From assembly GCA_015484945.1 (NCBI GenBank), contig WFUO01000036.1:1-33840 (forward strand): DNA of 33,840 nucleotides, in the 5' to 3' direction. The stretch's first letter is position 1. Every line of letters begins with the position of its first letter. The position numbers and the translations under genes were made by a program. The stretch comes from Gammaproteobacteria bacterium. Lineage in GTDB: Bacteria; Pseudomonadota; Gammaproteobacteria; WFUO01. Below the pieces are notes generated by a model, which worked only from the letters and a program-made list of their open reading frames with translations, ran no database searches and was not told the DNA's origin. This document shows, piece after piece, positions 6,960 through 18,930 of this stretch.

Positions 6960-7019
6960 TTGAACCGACCTGCTGATCAAGCGGCAGGATTCAAGACCAT
7001 CGCAGCAGGAGGACAAATC

Positions 7020-7214
7020 ATGACCAAGGCGAGCAAAGCGATGCGGTTTTTCTTCTTCAACGCCGCAACCCTCATTTTGATCGGTATCTGGCTGACCGGT
7101 TTCGACAAGGTGCACTGGTTCCTGTATGTGGTTCCGGCTTTTTTCCTGTTCGCGGCGGCGGCCGGGATCTGTCCTGGATTGATCATGGCGCAGAAGATCT
7201 TCGGCAAGGACTGA
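7020..7214 (+). CDS. Small membrane protein, DUF2892-like
   Basis: The ATG at 7020 follows AGGAGG at a 7-base spacing, which settles the start over an upstream in-frame ATG. The 64-aa product has two hydrophobic segments (residues about 9-28, FFFFNAATLILIGIWLTGF, and 33-56, WFLYVVPAFFLFAAAAG), then GICPGLIMAQKIFG. Two helices followed by a G-x-C-P motif recall DUF2892 (the YgaP membrane-tail type), but it is too short for a firm call. It is the first gene of a three-gene unit with the flavin oxidoreductase 17 bases downstream and the methyltransferase. The role is unknown. Confidence 0.75.
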   Translation: MTKASKAMRFFFFNAATLILIGIWLTGFDKVHWFLYVVPAFFLFAAAAGICPGLIMAQKIFGKD

Positions 7215-7231
7215 AATAAAACGGGCCGGTC

Positions 7232-8275
7232 ATGGACTGTCATCAACTGTTCTCGGATTTCAGCCTTCCCGGCGGACTGGCACTCGGAAACCGGATCGTC
7301 ATGGCCCCTATGACACGTTGTTTTGCCGGTGAGGGTCTGGTGCCAACAGAAGATATGAAAAACTACTATGGCGTCAGGGCGGATGCCGGCCTGATCGTTA
7401 CCGAGGCGACCCTCGTCGATCCGCGCGCACAGGGTTACCCTCGAACGCCGGGGATCTTCGCCGCAAGCCAGGTGGATGCCTGGCACCGGGTAACAGACGG
7501 GGTACATACACACGGTGGCCGTATTTTCTGCCAGCTCTGGCATACCGGGCGCATGGCCCACAGCCATTACACCGGCTGCCAGCCTGTTGCGCCGAGTGCT
7601 GTAGCCATGAGGGGTCCGTTGCCGCGGGCGCCGGAACTGGAATACGAGATGCCACGAGCCCTGACAGTCAGTGAAATGGCGGAACTGGCGGAGTGTTTTG
7701 CCACTGCCGCACGCCATGCGCTGCGGGCAGGCTTCGATGGCGTGGAGATCCATGGCGCCAATGGCTATCTCATCGATCAGTTCCTGCACCAGCAGACCAA
7801 CCGGCGCGAGGACGACTATGGCGGCACGCCGGAGAACCGGGCCCGTTTCCCGTTGCAGGTGGTCGATGCCGTGGTCGCGGCCGTGGGGTCGCAGCGCACC
7901 GCCATTCGGCTGTCGCCACAAGCCTATGTCAATCTCGACTACACGCCGGGCGACGAGGCTGCCTTCGACTGGCTGCTGCCCGAGCTTGGCCGCCGCGAGC
8001 TGGCCTATGTGCATGTCGCGGCCTTCGATGCCGACCAGCGCTACGATTACCTGGGTGGCAGACCAGTGGATTATGTGCGCCGGCGCTACCCGGGGACGGT
8101 GATCGGTTGCGGCGGTTTTACGCCCGCACGCGCCGATTCGGCACTGGCAGAAAAACGCATGGACCTGGTTGCCTTCGGCCGCAGTTTTATCGCCAACCCC
8201 GATCTGGTGGCCAGGGTGCGTAGTGGCAAGACATTGTTGCCCTATGACGAATCGATGCTGGGCAGCCTGAAATGA
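7232..8275 (+). CDS. Old Yellow Enzyme family FMN oxidoreductase (NemA-like)
   Basis: The 347-aa chain is a single FMN-binding TIM barrel. Visible features are the N-terminal NRIVMAPMTRCFA, the FMN/substrate segment CQLWHTGRMAHS (about 100-111), and the active-site strand VEIHGANGYLIDQFLHQQTNRREDDYGG, with H174 and N177 as substrate hydrogen-bond pair and Y179 as proton donor. VGCGGFTP-like and VAFGRSFIANPDLVARV phosphate-binding strands lie near the C-terminus. Such enzymes reduce activated alkenes, quinones, nitro-esters or N-ethylmaleimide with NAD(P)H. It sits between the small membrane protein and a methyltransferase whose start overlaps its stop. Divergent LysR control suggests induction by an electrophile (inference). 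The start at 7232 has a weak ribosome-binding site. Confidence 0.93.
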   Translation: MDCHQLFSDFSLPGGLALGNRIVMAPMTRCFAGEGLVPTEDMKNYYGVRADAGLIVTEATLVDPRAQGYPRTPGIFAASQVDAWHRVTDGVHTHGGRIFCQLWHTGRMAHSHYTGCQPVAPSAVAMRGPLPRAPELEYEMPRALTVSEMAELAECFATAARHALRAGFDGVEIHGANGYLIDQFLHQQTNRREDDYGGTPENRARFPLQVVDAVVAAVGSQRTAIRLSPQAYVNLDYTPGDEAAFDWLLPELGRRELAYVHVAAFDADQRYDYLGGRPVDYVRRRYPGTVIGCGGFTPARADSALAEKRMDLVAFGRSFIANPDLVARVRSGKTLLPYDESMLGSLK

Positions 8276-9123
8276 AACGCATGGAAACACGGGTGCAGGA
8301 GATCGAGCACGAAGTTGCGCGGCACTACAGCGTGACGAACATGGCCGCCAGGATTCTGGATGCGCTGACGGCATCAGGTGTTGATATTGCCGAACTGAAG
8401 CCTGCGGATCTTGCGCCTTTCGAGGAACTGCACATCGGTGGGCGCGAGGCCACTGCGCACCTGGCAGGCAAGCTCAACCTGGAAGCAGGGCATCGGGTGC
8501 TGGATGTGGGTTGTGGCATCGGTGGCGCGGCGCGCTACATTGCCGATTATTATGGTTGCCGCGTGACCGGGCTCGACCTGACGCCGTCGTTCATTCGTGC
8601 AGCGGAAACACTGACTGCAATGGTTGGTCTCGATGACCTGGTGAGTTTCGATGTTGGCAGCGCGCTGGACATGCCGTACGAGGACAACCAGTTCGATGCC
8701 GTGATCAGCCTGCACGTTGCGATGAACATTGCCAACCGTGCCGCCCTGTACAGGGAAATGGCCCGCGTGCTCAAGCCGGGCAGGCCAGCGGTGATCTATG
8801 ACATCATGAAGAAGAAAGAGGGCGAATTGCTTTTTCCCGTTCCCTGGGCTGAGTCGTCCGATACCAGTTATCTGGTGACACCGGAAGAAATGCATAAACT
8901 GTTGGCACAGGCCGGCCTGCGGGTCATCGAGAGCGAGGATCATACAACGATGGCGATCCGTTTTTTTTACAAGGTGTTGGGCGAAGACACGCAGATTACC
9001 GGAACATGCCAGGCACCACAGCTGGCGATGCGTGGAAGTAAGGAAAAGATGCGCAATACCCTGTTTGGTATCGAGCAGGGACTCATCGGGCCCGTGATGA
9101 TGTTGGCAACACACATGGCCTGA
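8272..9123 (+). CDS. Class I SAM-dependent methyltransferase
   Basis: The start ATG overlaps the upstream TGA (ATGA), so translation is coupled to the oxidoreductase gene; an alternative ATG lies at 8281. The 283-aa protein has SAM motif I VLDVGCGIGGAARYIA (residues about 74-90), the acidic motif II VTGLDLTPSF, the motif III/IV region DMPYEDNQFDAVISLHV and the post-motif LKPGRPAVIYDIM. Overall it resembles the sarcosine/dimethylglycine methyltransferase (UbiE-like) group, but the substrate cannot be told. It closes the LysR-linked unit; no clear terminator follows in the 164-base gap before fmt. Confidence 0.9.
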   Translation: MKRMETRVQEIEHEVARHYSVTNMAARILDALTASGVDIAELKPADLAPFEELHIGGREATAHLAGKLNLEAGHRVLDVGCGIGGAARYIADYYGCRVTGLDLTPSFIRAAETLTAMVGLDDLVSFDVGSALDMPYEDNQFDAVISLHVAMNIANRAALYREMARVLKPGRPAVIYDIMKKKEGELLFPVPWAESSDTSYLVTPEEMHKLLAQAGLRVIESEDHTTMAIRFFYKVLGEDTQITGTCQAPQLAMRGSKEKMRNTLFGIEQGLIGPVMMLATHMA

Positions 9124-9287
9124 TACCGTATCGGACTGGCATTCGAGTCGGGTTTTATTCTTACTTTGTCAGATCTGGTCTGAACTAGTACAACTAAAAT
9201 TCGCGAAACCTGAAGTTTTCCCCCGTTTGCGGTATCTTGTCGGTCCGTTATCACTTATAGATATGTACAACCGGACTCCCATCACCC

Positions 9288-10232
9288 ATGACGTCGAAAC
9301 CCCTGCGCATCGTGTTCGCCGGCACGCCGGATTTCTCGGTCGCTGCGCTGGACGCCCTGCTGGCCTCGCGGCACGAGGTGGTGGCGGTCTATACCCAGCC
9401 GGACCGCCCGGCCGGGCGCGGGCGCAAGCTGCGCCCCGGGCCTGTCAAGCAGCGCGCGCTGGAACACGGCCTGCCGGTATGTCAGCCTGCCAGCCTGCGC
9501 GATGCCAACGAGCAGCAGCGCCTGGCCGGCCTGGATGCCGATGTGATGGTGGTCGTCGCCTATGGCCTGATCCTGCCGCCCGGGGTACTGGCGATACCGC
9601 GCCTGGGCTGCATCAACATCCATGCCTCGCTGTTGCCGCGCTGGCGCGGCGCGGCGCCGATCCAGCGCGCCATTCTGGCCGGTGACCGCGAGACCGGCGT
9701 GACCATCATGCAGATGGATGAGGGTCTGGACACCGGCGACATCCTGTTGATGCGGCGCACCGCCATCACTGACGACGACACCGGCGGCAGCCTGCACGAC
9801 CGGCTCGCCATCCTGGGTGCCGATGCGCTGATCGAGGCGCTCGACCATCTCGGTGACGGCACGCTGACCCCGCAGCCGCAGGATGACAGCCTGGCCTGCT
9901 ACGCCGACAAGATCGACAAGGCCGAGGCGGTGCTCGACTGGCACGCGCCGGCCGTGGCGCTGTGGCGCAAGGTGCGCGCCTTCAATCCGTGGCCGGTGGC
10001 CGAGACCGTCTGGCGGGGCCAGCGCCTGCGGGTATGGCTGGCCGAGCCGGTTGCCGGTTCGGGCGGTGAACCAGGCGAGGTGGTGGCCGAGTCGCGCGCG
10101 GGTATCGACGTGGCCACCGGCGATGGCCGGCTGCGTCTGACCCGCATCCAGCTGCCGGGCGGCCGGCCCATGGATGTGGCCGCGTTCCTCAACGCCCATT
10201 CGCTGGCCGGCGCCGTGCTCGGCGGTGACTGA
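9288..10232 (+). CDS. fmt: Methionyl-tRNA formyltransferase
   Basis: The 314-aa length is standard. The N-terminal formyltransferase domain begins [20 protein letters not shown], and contains [20 protein letters not shown] and the catalytic/folate motif [26 protein letters not shown] with the conserved N-x-H, followed by MDEGLDTGD. The C-terminal tRNA-binding domain begins near residue 210. The enzyme formylates Met-tRNAfMet for translation initiation. In related genomes the peptide deformylase gene def normally precedes fmt; here the gene upstream is the methyltransferase. The stop is one base before the rsmB start. Confidence 0.97.
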   Translation: MTSKPLRIVFAGTPDFSVAALDALLASRHEVVAVYTQPDRPAGRGRKLRPGPVKQRALEHGLPVCQPASLRDANEQQRLAGLDADVMVVVAYGLILPPGVLAIPRLGCINIHASLLPRWRGAAPIQRAILAGDRETGVTIMQMDEGLDTGDILLMRRTAITDDDTGGSLHDRLAILGADALIEALDHLGDGTLTPQPQDDSLACYADKIDKAEAVLDWHAPAVALWRKVRAFNPWPVAETVWRGQRLRVWLAEPVAGSGGEPGEVVAESRAGIDVATGDGRLRLTRIQLPGGRPMDVAAFLNAHSLAGAVLGGD

Positions 10233-10233
10233 G

Positions 10234-11526
10234 ATGGGTCGCCGCGCGAACGCCCGTACCCAGGCCGCGCGCGCGGTGGCCGCGGTCGTGCGCGGCCGCT
10301 CGCTGGCCGACGTGATGCCGCGTCTTTCACAGGCAATCCCCGCAGCCCAGCGGCCGCTGATGCGGGAACTGGCCTATGGCGCGCTGCGCTGGCATGCACG
10401 CCTGCGCGCGCAGGTCGATGCGCTGGTGAAGAAACCCCTGCGTGGCAAGGATGCGGATGTCGATGCGCTGCTCGTGATCGGCCTGTACCAGTTGCAGTAC
10501 CTGCGGGTGCCGGAACACGCCGTGGTGACCGAGACGGTCGAGGCCGCGCGCTCTCTCGGCAAGTCGTGGGCGGCCGGCATGGTCAATGGCGTATTGCGCA
10601 GCTTCCAGCGCCGGCGCGAGGAACTGGCGGACGCGGGCAGTGACGCGGCGCGGCACGGTTTTCCTGACTGGTTGTGGCGGCGGCTGCGCGCGGCCTGGCC
10701 GGCGGATTTCGAGGCCGTGGTCGCGGCCAGCAACGAACGCGCGCCGATGAGCCTGCGCGTGAACCTGCGCCACGGCTCGCGCGACGACTACCTGGCCCGC
10801 CTGACGGCGGCGGGTATTCCTGCCCGGCCCAGCCCGGTGTCGCCGGCGGGCGTCGTGCTCGATGCGCCGGCCGATGTCGAGGCCCTGCCGGGTTTCGCCG
10901 CGGGCGATGTCTCGGTACAGGACATCGCCGCCCAGCAGGCCGCCTTGCTGCTCGATCCGCAGCCCGGTGAGCGGGTGCTGGACGCCTGCGCCGCGCCGGG
11001 CGGCAAGACCGCGCATCTGCTCGAACATGCCGACTGTGAGGTCATGGCGCTGGATGTGGACGAACACCGCCTGCAGCGCGTCGGCGAGACCCTGCAACGC
11101 CTCGGGCTGACAGCGCACACGCTGTGTGCCGACGCGGCCCGGCCGGTTGACTGGTGGGATGGCAGGGCGTTCGATCGCATCCTGCTCGATGCGCCGTGCT
11201 CGGCCACCGGTGTGATCCGTCGCCACCCCGATATCCGTCTGCTGCGCCGCGATGCGGATATCGAACGCCTGGCCGCGACCCAGGCGCGGATGCTGGATGC
11301 GCTATGGCCCTTGCTCGCCCCAGGCGGTATGCTTCTGTATGCGACCTGTTCGATCCTGCCGCAGGAGAACCGCGACCCGGTGGCGGCTTTTCTGCAGCGA
11401 CACGGGGATGCCGGCCTGCATGACGCGCCGGTGAGCTGGGGCAGGGACGTGGCCCCGGGCTGGCAGATACTGCCTGGCGAGATGCAGGCGGACGGGTTCT
11501 ACTACGCGCTGTTGCGCAAGTCATGA
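10234..11526 (+). CDS. rsmB: 16S rRNA (cytosine-967-C5)-methyltransferase
   Basis: The start at 10234 (MGRRANARTQAARAVAAVVRG) lies one base after the fmt stop. The 430 residues divide into an N-terminal NusB-like RNA-binding domain (about 1-140) and a Fmu/Nol1-type methyltransferase. SAM motif I is VLDACAAPGGKTAHLLE. Motif IV, LDAPCSATGVIRRHPDI, carries C322. Motif VI, YATCSILPQEN, carries C372, the expected nucleophile. It methylates C967 of 16S rRNA. fmt-rsmB pairing is usual in gammaproteobacteria, and the gene continues into the DUF4390/two-component block. Confidence 0.97.
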   Translation: MGRRANARTQAARAVAAVVRGRSLADVMPRLSQAIPAAQRPLMRELAYGALRWHARLRAQVDALVKKPLRGKDADVDALLVIGLYQLQYLRVPEHAVVTETVEAARSLGKSWAAGMVNGVLRSFQRRREELADAGSDAARHGFPDWLWRRLRAAWPADFEAVVAASNERAPMSLRVNLRHGSRDDYLARLTAAGIPARPSPVSPAGVVLDAPADVEALPGFAAGDVSVQDIAAQQAALLLDPQPGERVLDACAAPGGKTAHLLEHADCEVMALDVDEHRLQRVGETLQRLGLTAHTLCADAARPVDWWDGRAFDRILLDAPCSATGVIRRHPDIRLLRRDADIERLAATQARMLDALWPLLAPGGMLLYATCSILPQENRDPVAAFLQRHGDAGLHDAPVSWGRDVAPGWQILPGEMQADGFYYALLRKS

Positions 11527-11550
11527 CAACAAGGGGAAAACCGGCAGCCT

Positions 11551-12134
11551 ATGGCCTGCCTGCGCCCCGGGACGAGGATGAAGCGGATCGCGCACAACCG
11601 ATATTTCAGGCTGCTGGTATTGCTGTTCGCCGGTTTTGCCGCCACGGCCGCCGATGATGCGCGTTCGCATTTCGAGGTGCTGGCCGCCCGCGCCACACTC
11701 AAGAAGGAGGTCTATCACTTCAGCGCGCGGGTACGCTACCGGTTCGCCGGCAAGCCGCTGGAGGCGCTGGACAGCGGCGTGCCGATCACCATCGAGTTGC
11801 AGATCGAGGTGCTGCGCCCGCGCCGGTTCATCTGGGACGAGGTCGTCTATTCGCTCAGCCAGCGTTACCGTATCGTCTATCACGCGCTCACCCGCCAGTA
11901 CCTGGTCACCAATCTCAACAGCAACGTGCGCAGCAGTCATACCAGCCGCGAGGCGGCGTTGGCCAGTATTGGCAATGTGCGTGACATACCGATTCTCGAC
12001 CGTGGTATTCTCGAGGTCGGCGAGACATACTACGGGCGCGTGCGCGCGCGCCTGTATCTGGGCGATCTGCCCATGCCGCTGCGCCTGTACGCCTACTCCA
12101 CGTCGGCCTGGCGCATCAGCAGCGAGTGGTTCCG

Positions 12135-12150
<16 letters not shown>
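11551..12150 (+). CDS. DUF4390 secreted protein
   Basis: The product is 199 aa from ATG 11551, or 190 aa from ATG 11578, which gives a compact signal peptide (MKRIAHNRYFRLLVLLFAGFAATA). The mature part has the DUF4390 pattern: FSARVRYRFAGKPLEALDSGVPITIELQIEVLRPRRFIWDE and LSQRYRIVYHALTRQYLVTNLNS, ending in ..AWRISSEWFRW. The family is of unknown function and lies between rsmB and an NtrY-like kinase in many gammaproteobacteria. Its end overlaps the start of the kinase gene, so the two are translated together; a role in presenting a periplasmic signal to that kinase is a guess from context. Confidence 0.9.
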
Positions 12151-14341
<2,191 letters not shown>

Positions 14342-14345
<4 letters not shown>

Positions 14346-15712
14346 GCATGCCACACATCCTGGTGGTCGATGACGAGCCCGAGATCCGCAATCTGGTGAT
14401 GGAGATCCTCGAGGACGAGGGCTACGAGGTCGGTGTCGCCGAGGGTGGCGAGGCGGCGCGGCGTTCGGTGCGCGAGCGCCGTCCTGACCTGGTGCTGCTG
14501 GACATCTGGATGCCCGACATCGACGGCATCAGCCTGCTCAAGGAGTGGTCCGACGATGGCCGCCTGCCGTTTCCGGTGATCATGATGTCGGGCCACGGTA
14601 CGGTCGAGACCGCGGTCGAGGCCACCCGCCTGGGCGCCTATGATTTCATCGAGAAACCCTTGTCGCTGGCCAAGCTGTTGCTGACCGTGCAGCATGCGCT
14701 TGAGGCCGAGCGCCTCAAGCGCGAGAACGTCGATTTGATGGCGCAGGCGCAACCGCTGCAGGAGCCAGCCGGCAAGAGCCGTGTCATGCAGGATCTGCGC
14801 GAGCAGATCCGGCGTATCGCCGGGCACGAAACCCCGGTCCTGATCACCGGCGAGGCCGGATCGGGCAAGAAGACCTGTGCGCGCTATCTGCATTCGCTCA
14901 GCAGCCGGGCCGACGGCCCTTTCGTGGAGATGGCGGTGGCCACGGTGGCGGCCGGCAATTCGGCCAAGGAGCTGTTCGGCAGCGAGGAAGGTGACAGCAT
15001 CCACTACGGCCTGCTCGAACAGGCCAACGGCGGCACGCTGTTTCTCGAAGAGGTGGCCGACATGGATCCCGAGACCCAGGCGCGCCTTGGCAGCGCCATG
15101 CAGGCGAAGAGCTTTTTGCGCGTTGGCGGGAGCGAGCCGGTCAGCGTGGACGTGCGCATCGTCGCCTCGACCCACCAGCCGCTGGAGCAACTGGTACAGA
15201 CCGGCAGGTTCCGCGAAGACCTGTTCTACCAGCTCAACGTCGTGCCATTGCACGTGCCGGCCCTGCGCGAGCACAAGGAAGACGTTCTGGAACTGATCAA
15301 CTACTATGTGGATTACTTTGTCATGCACGAGGGGCTGGGCTACCGGCATTTTCCGGTGCCGGTACAAAACCGCCTGCGCAACTATCCGTGGCCTGGCAAC
15401 ATCCGCGAGCTGAAGAACCTGGTTCAGCGGCTGCTGATCCTCGGTTCCGGTGACGAGGTGGAACTCGGCGAGGTCGAGACCTGGCTGAATACCTCACAGG
15501 AGTCGGCTGCCGGGGGGCTCGCGTCGCTGTATGACCTGCCCTTGCGCGAGGCGCGCGAGCAGTTCGAGCGTGAGTATCTGCGGCATCAGCTGGCCATCAG
15601 CGAAGGCAGTGTCGGAAAGCTGGCCAAGCGCGTGGGCATGGAACGCACCAACCTGTACCGCAAGCTGCGTGCGTTGGGCATCGACGTGAAACAGGGGGGC
15701 AAGGGGGGGTAG
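14342..15712 (+). CDS. NtrX-like response regulator with degenerate sigma54-activator domain
   Basis: The 456 aa comprise a receiver domain (residues 5-120; D10, D11, phospho-acceptor D54, S83, K105), an AAA+ domain (about 145-375) and a Fis-type HTH (about 421-450, GSVGKLAKRVGMERTNLYRKLRALGI). Walker A is GEAGSGKK (170-177). Between ELFG (210-213) and GG (230-231) the usual GAFTGA loop is absent, replaced by SEEGDSIHYGLLEQAN, which is five residues shorter. Walker B reads LFLEEVADM instead of LFLDEIGDM, and FREDLYYRL reads FREDLFYQL. The regulator can probably bind DNA and be phosphorylated but is unlikely to activate sigma54 polymerase. It overlaps the NtrY-like kinase gene by four bases (ATGA). 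Confidence 0.93.
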
Positions 15713-15811
15713 TCCGGGTATTGCATCAGCATCCTGGTTGGTGTGTGCAATATTCGGGTTTCCGTCATCTACAACCAAAAACAGAATGAACAACCATCAA
15801 CAGGACATACG

Positions 15812-17185
15812 ATGAAGATCATCATTCTCGGCGCCGGACAAGTGGGTTCGTCGGTGGCCGCATCGCTGGCCAACGAGGCCAATGACATCACCGTGGTGGA
15901 TACCAACTCGCGTCTGCTGCGCGAACTGCAGAACCGACTCGACATCCGTACCGTGGTCGGCATGGCCTCGTACCCGGACGTGCTTGATCGCGCCGGTATC
16001 GATGATGCCGACATGGTCATCGCCGTGACCAACAGCGACGAGACCAACATGATCGCCTGCCAGGTGGCCTATACCCTGTATCACACGCCGATGAAGATCG
16101 CGCGCGTGCGCGAGGCCGAATACCTCAAGCACAGAAAGCTGTTCAGTCAGGAGGCCCTGCCGATCGACGTCATCATCAGCCCCGAGGAACTGGTGACCAC
16201 CTATATCCAGCGTCTGATCGAACACACCGGGGCGTTGCAGGTGCTCGACTTCGCCGGCGGGCGCGTGCGCCTGGTGGCCATGCGCGCCTACTATGGCGGT
16301 CCGCTGGTCGGTCATGAACTGCGCACGCTGCGCGAACACATTCCCAACAACCAGGCGCGGGTGGCCGCCATCTTCCGCCGTGGCCGGGCCATCATTCCCG
16401 AGGGGCACACGGTGATCGAGGCCGATGACGAGGTGTTCTTCATTGCCGCGCGCGAGAACATCCGCGCGGTCATGAGCGAGCTGCGCCGTCTCGACAAGCG
16501 CGTCAAGCGCATCATGCTCGCCGGCGGCGGCAACATCGGCAAACGTCTGGCACAGGTGCTCGAGGACAAGTACCAGGTCAAGGTCATCGAGCGCGATCCC
16601 GAGCGCGCACGCCAGATCTCCGAGGAACTGGACAAGACCACCGTACTGCTTGGCGATGTGGCTGACGAGGAACTGTTGCTGGAGGAGAACATCGAGGCTA
16701 CCGACGTGTTCTGCGCACTGACCAACGACGACGAGGCCAATATCCTGTCTTCCATGCTGGCCAAGCGGCTGGGCGCGGCCAAGGTCATGACCCTGATCAA
16801 CCGGCCGTCCTATGTGGACCTGGTGGAAAGCAGCAGTATCGACATTGCCATTTCGCCGCAGCAGGCCACCATCGGATCATTGCTGACCCACATCCGTCGC
16901 GGCGACGTGGTCATGGTGCATTCACTGCGGCGTGGCGCGGCCGAGGCGATCGAGGCCATCGCCCATGGCGATGAGCGTACGTCAAAGGTGGTTGGCCGTC
17001 AGGTGGATCAGATCGATCTGCCCAGGGGCACCACCATCGGCGCCATCGTGCGCGGTGACGAGGTCATCATCGCCCATCATGACACGGTGATCGAATCCGA
17101 GGACCATGTGATTCTGTTCCTCACCGACAAGAAGAAGATCAGTGACGTGGAACGGCTGTTCCAGGTCGGCGTCACCTTCATCTGA
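15812..17185 (+). CDS. trkA: Trk potassium uptake regulatory subunit TrkA
   Basis: The ATG at 15812 ([22 protein letters not shown]) is preceded by CAGGA and is where the family begins. The 457 aa consist of two RCK_N/RCK_C repeats: nucleotide-binding GAGQVG near residue 7 and GGGNIG near 236, each with a following acidic strand end ([15 protein letters not shown]). TrkA is the cytosolic NAD(H)/ATP-binding ring that gates the TrkH channel. It is followed 34 bases later by trkH. A 99-base gap separates it from the response-regulator gene, so it may have its own promoter, though I saw no convincing one. Confidence 0.97.
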   Translation: MKIIILGAGQVGSSVAASLANEANDITVVDTNSRLLRELQNRLDIRTVVGMASYPDVLDRAGIDDADMVIAVTNSDETNMIACQVAYTLYHTPMKIARVREAEYLKHRKLFSQEALPIDVIISPEELVTTYIQRLIEHTGALQVLDFAGGRVRLVAMRAYYGGPLVGHELRTLREHIPNNQARVAAIFRRGRAIIPEGHTVIEADDEVFFIAARENIRAVMSELRRLDKRVKRIMLAGGGNIGKRLAQVLEDKYQVKVIERDPERARQISEELDKTTVLLGDVADEELLLEENIEATDVFCALTNDDEANILSSMLAKRLGAAKVMTLINRPSYVDLVESSSIDIAISPQQATIGSLLTHIRRGDVVMVHSLRRGAAEAIEAIAHGDERTSKVVGRQVDQIDLPRGTTIGAIVRGDEVIIAHHDTVIESEDHVILFLTDKKKISDVERLFQVGVTFI

Positions 17186-17219
17186 CTGCCATGCGGGAGA
17201 AAAGGCACAAGCCCCATTC

Positions 17220-18671
17220 ATGCAACTGACGACCATACAACGCATCATCGGCCTGCTGCTGATGCTGTTCAGCATCACCATGCTGCCGCCCGCCATCGTC
17301 GCGTGGATCTATGGTGACGGCGACATGATGCCGTTTCTCAAATCCTTTGCCTGGAGCCTGGCCACCGGCTTCGTGCTGTGGCTGCCGGTGCGCAACGTAA
17401 AAAGGGACCTGCGCCTGCGTGACGGCTTTCTGATCGTGGTGCTGTTCTGGTTCACGCTCGGGCTGTTCGGCGCGGTGCCGTTCATGACCTCGGAGCATCC
17501 GCACATGCCGTTCATGGACGCGCTGTTCGAGTCGTTCTCGGGCCTGACCACCACCGGCGCCACGGTGCTGACCGGCATCGACCATCTGCCACATGCGATT
17601 TTGTGGTACCGCCAGCAACTGCAATGGCTGGGCGGCATGGGCATCATCGTGCTGGCGGTGGCCATCCTGCCCATGCTGGGCGTGGGCGGCATGCAATTGT
17701 ACCGCGCCGAGACCCCGGGGCCGATGAAGGACAGCAAGCTCACACCGCGCATCACCGAGACGGCCAAGGCGCTGTGGTACATCTACCTGAGCCTGACGGT
17801 GCTGTGCGCGCTGGCCTACTGGGCCTCGGGCATGTCCGGCTTCGACGCCATCACCCACAGTTTCTCCACCATCGCCATCGGCGGCTTTTCCACCCACGAT
17901 GCCAGCATGGGGTATTTCAACAGCACCACCATCGAATTCGTCGCCGTGGTATTCATGCTTGTGGCCGGGGTCAACTTCGCTTTGCATTTTCTGGCCTGGC
18001 GCAATCTCAGTGCCAAACCCTATCTGCTGGATCCCGAATTTCGCGCCTATGTGCTGGTGCTCACCGTGGCCACGGTGATCGCCGTGGTGTATCTGTATCT
18101 GTCCGGCGTCTCACCGGACCTGATGACAGCCCTCAAACATGGCGTGTTCCAGACCATCTCCATCGGCACCACCACCGGCTTCACCACCGCCGAGTATTTC
18201 AACTGGCCGGGATTTTTGCCGGTGATGCTGATCTTTATCAGTTTCATCGGCGGCTGCGCCGGTTCCACCGGCGGCGGTATGAAGGTGATCCGCTTCCTGC
18301 TGCTGTTTCGCCAGGGCAAGCGTGAGATCCGCCGCCTGATCCATCCGAATGCCGAGATCCCGATCAAGATCGGCGGCAAGGCCATGTCCTATCAGGTGGT
18401 CGAATCGGTATGGGGGTTTTTCTCGGTGTATGTTGCCATTTTCAGTGTACTGATGCTGTTGCTGATGATGACCGGACTCGACCAGCGCACCGCTTTCTCG
18501 GCCGTGGCCGCCTGTCTCAACAATCTTGGTCCGGGTCTTGGCGACGTGGGGGCCAACTACGAGAAGATCAGCGATACCGCCAAGGGTATCCTGACGTTTG
18601 CGATGGTGCTCGGGCGGCTGGAGATCTTCACCCTGCTGGTGGTGTTGTCGCCATCGTTCTGGCGACGCTGA
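17220..18671 (+). CDS. trkH: Trk potassium uptake channel subunit TrkH
   Basis: The start at 17220 gives MQLTTIQRIIGLLLMLFSITMLPPAIV, the usual N-terminus. The 483 aa form an integral membrane protein with four pore-loop repeats of the SKT superfamily: SGLTTTGATVL, TIAIGGFSTHDAS, SIGTTTGFTTAEY and NNLGPGLGDVG, each with the filter glycine. FIGGCAGSTGGGMKVIR, the gating loop region, is intact, and LGRLEIFTLLVVLSPSFWRR closes the protein. It imports K+ across the inner membrane with TrkA as regulator. The stop lies in a 7-bp hairpin (18664-18680) that also contains the stop of the convergent small gene. Confidence 0.97.
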   Translation: MQLTTIQRIIGLLLMLFSITMLPPAIVAWIYGDGDMMPFLKSFAWSLATGFVLWLPVRNVKRDLRLRDGFLIVVLFWFTLGLFGAVPFMTSEHPHMPFMDALFESFSGLTTTGATVLTGIDHLPHAILWYRQQLQWLGGMGIIVLAVAILPMLGVGGMQLYRAETPGPMKDSKLTPRITETAKALWYIYLSLTVLCALAYWASGMSGFDAITHSFSTIAIGGFSTHDASMGYFNSTTIEFVAVVFMLVAGVNFALHFLAWRNLSAKPYLLDPEFRAYVLVLTVATVIAVVYLYLSGVSPDLMTALKHGVFQTISIGTTTGFTTAEYFNWPGFLPVMLIFISFIGGCAGSTGGGMKVIRFLLLFRQGKREIRRLIHPNAEIPIKIGGKAMSYQVVESVWGFFSVYVAIFSVLMLLLMMTGLDQRTAFSAVAACLNNLGPGLGDVGANYEKISDTAKGILTFAMVLGRLEIFTLLVVLSPSFWRR

Positions 18672-18678
18672 TTCAGCG

Positions 18679-18927
18679 TCAAGCGCGTTCGGATTGGTTT
18701 TTTCCCCTGCCGAAGGCGTGTCTCAAACGGGCAAACACGCGTTGCGCCAGATTGCCTTTCGTTTGCCGCATCTCGACGATCGCATCGGGTGGTCGAAAGC
18801 GCGGTGTCATGGATTCGCCCGGGTTCAGGCCGCAGACAGGGCACTGTCTGCGGTCATCGTGCCGTCGTTCGCGGCCGGTGTGTCCGCACCTGGGGCATGG
18901 CAGATCTGTGCTGTGCGTATGCGTCAT
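18679..18927 (-). CDS. Small zinc-ribbon-like hypothetical protein
   Basis: The 82-aa product has an N-terminal CPRCGH (residues 11-16) and CPVCG (29-33), a four-cysteine zinc ribbon, followed by a basic helical tail (LAQRVFARLRHAFGRGKNQ). It starts three bases after the PilZ gene stop with GGGA directly before the ATG, and ends opposite the trkH stop. I do not recognise a family. The paired CxxC motifs and operon position support it being real, although the open frame is short. Confidence 0.55.
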   Translation of the reverse strand: MTHTHSTDLPCPRCGHTGRERRHDDRRQCPVCGLNPGESMTPRFRPPDAIVEMRQTKGNLAQRVFARLRHAFGRGKNQSERA

Positions 18928-18930
18928 TCC

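Noticed and set aside
6977-8374. 465-codon minus-strand open frame opposite the OYE gene
   Set aside because: It crosses the promoter side of the divergon and lacks any family features; the sense strand holds three clear genes.
9124-9287. Terminator or promoter in the gap before fmt
   Set aside because: Only 4-5-bp stems and no good hexamer pair could be found.
18664-18680. 7-bp hairpin with a 3-base loop spanning the trkH and zinc-ribbon stop codons as a two-way terminator
   Set aside because: Neither strand has a T-tract directly after it; the T6 run on the plus strand is about 19 bases away.
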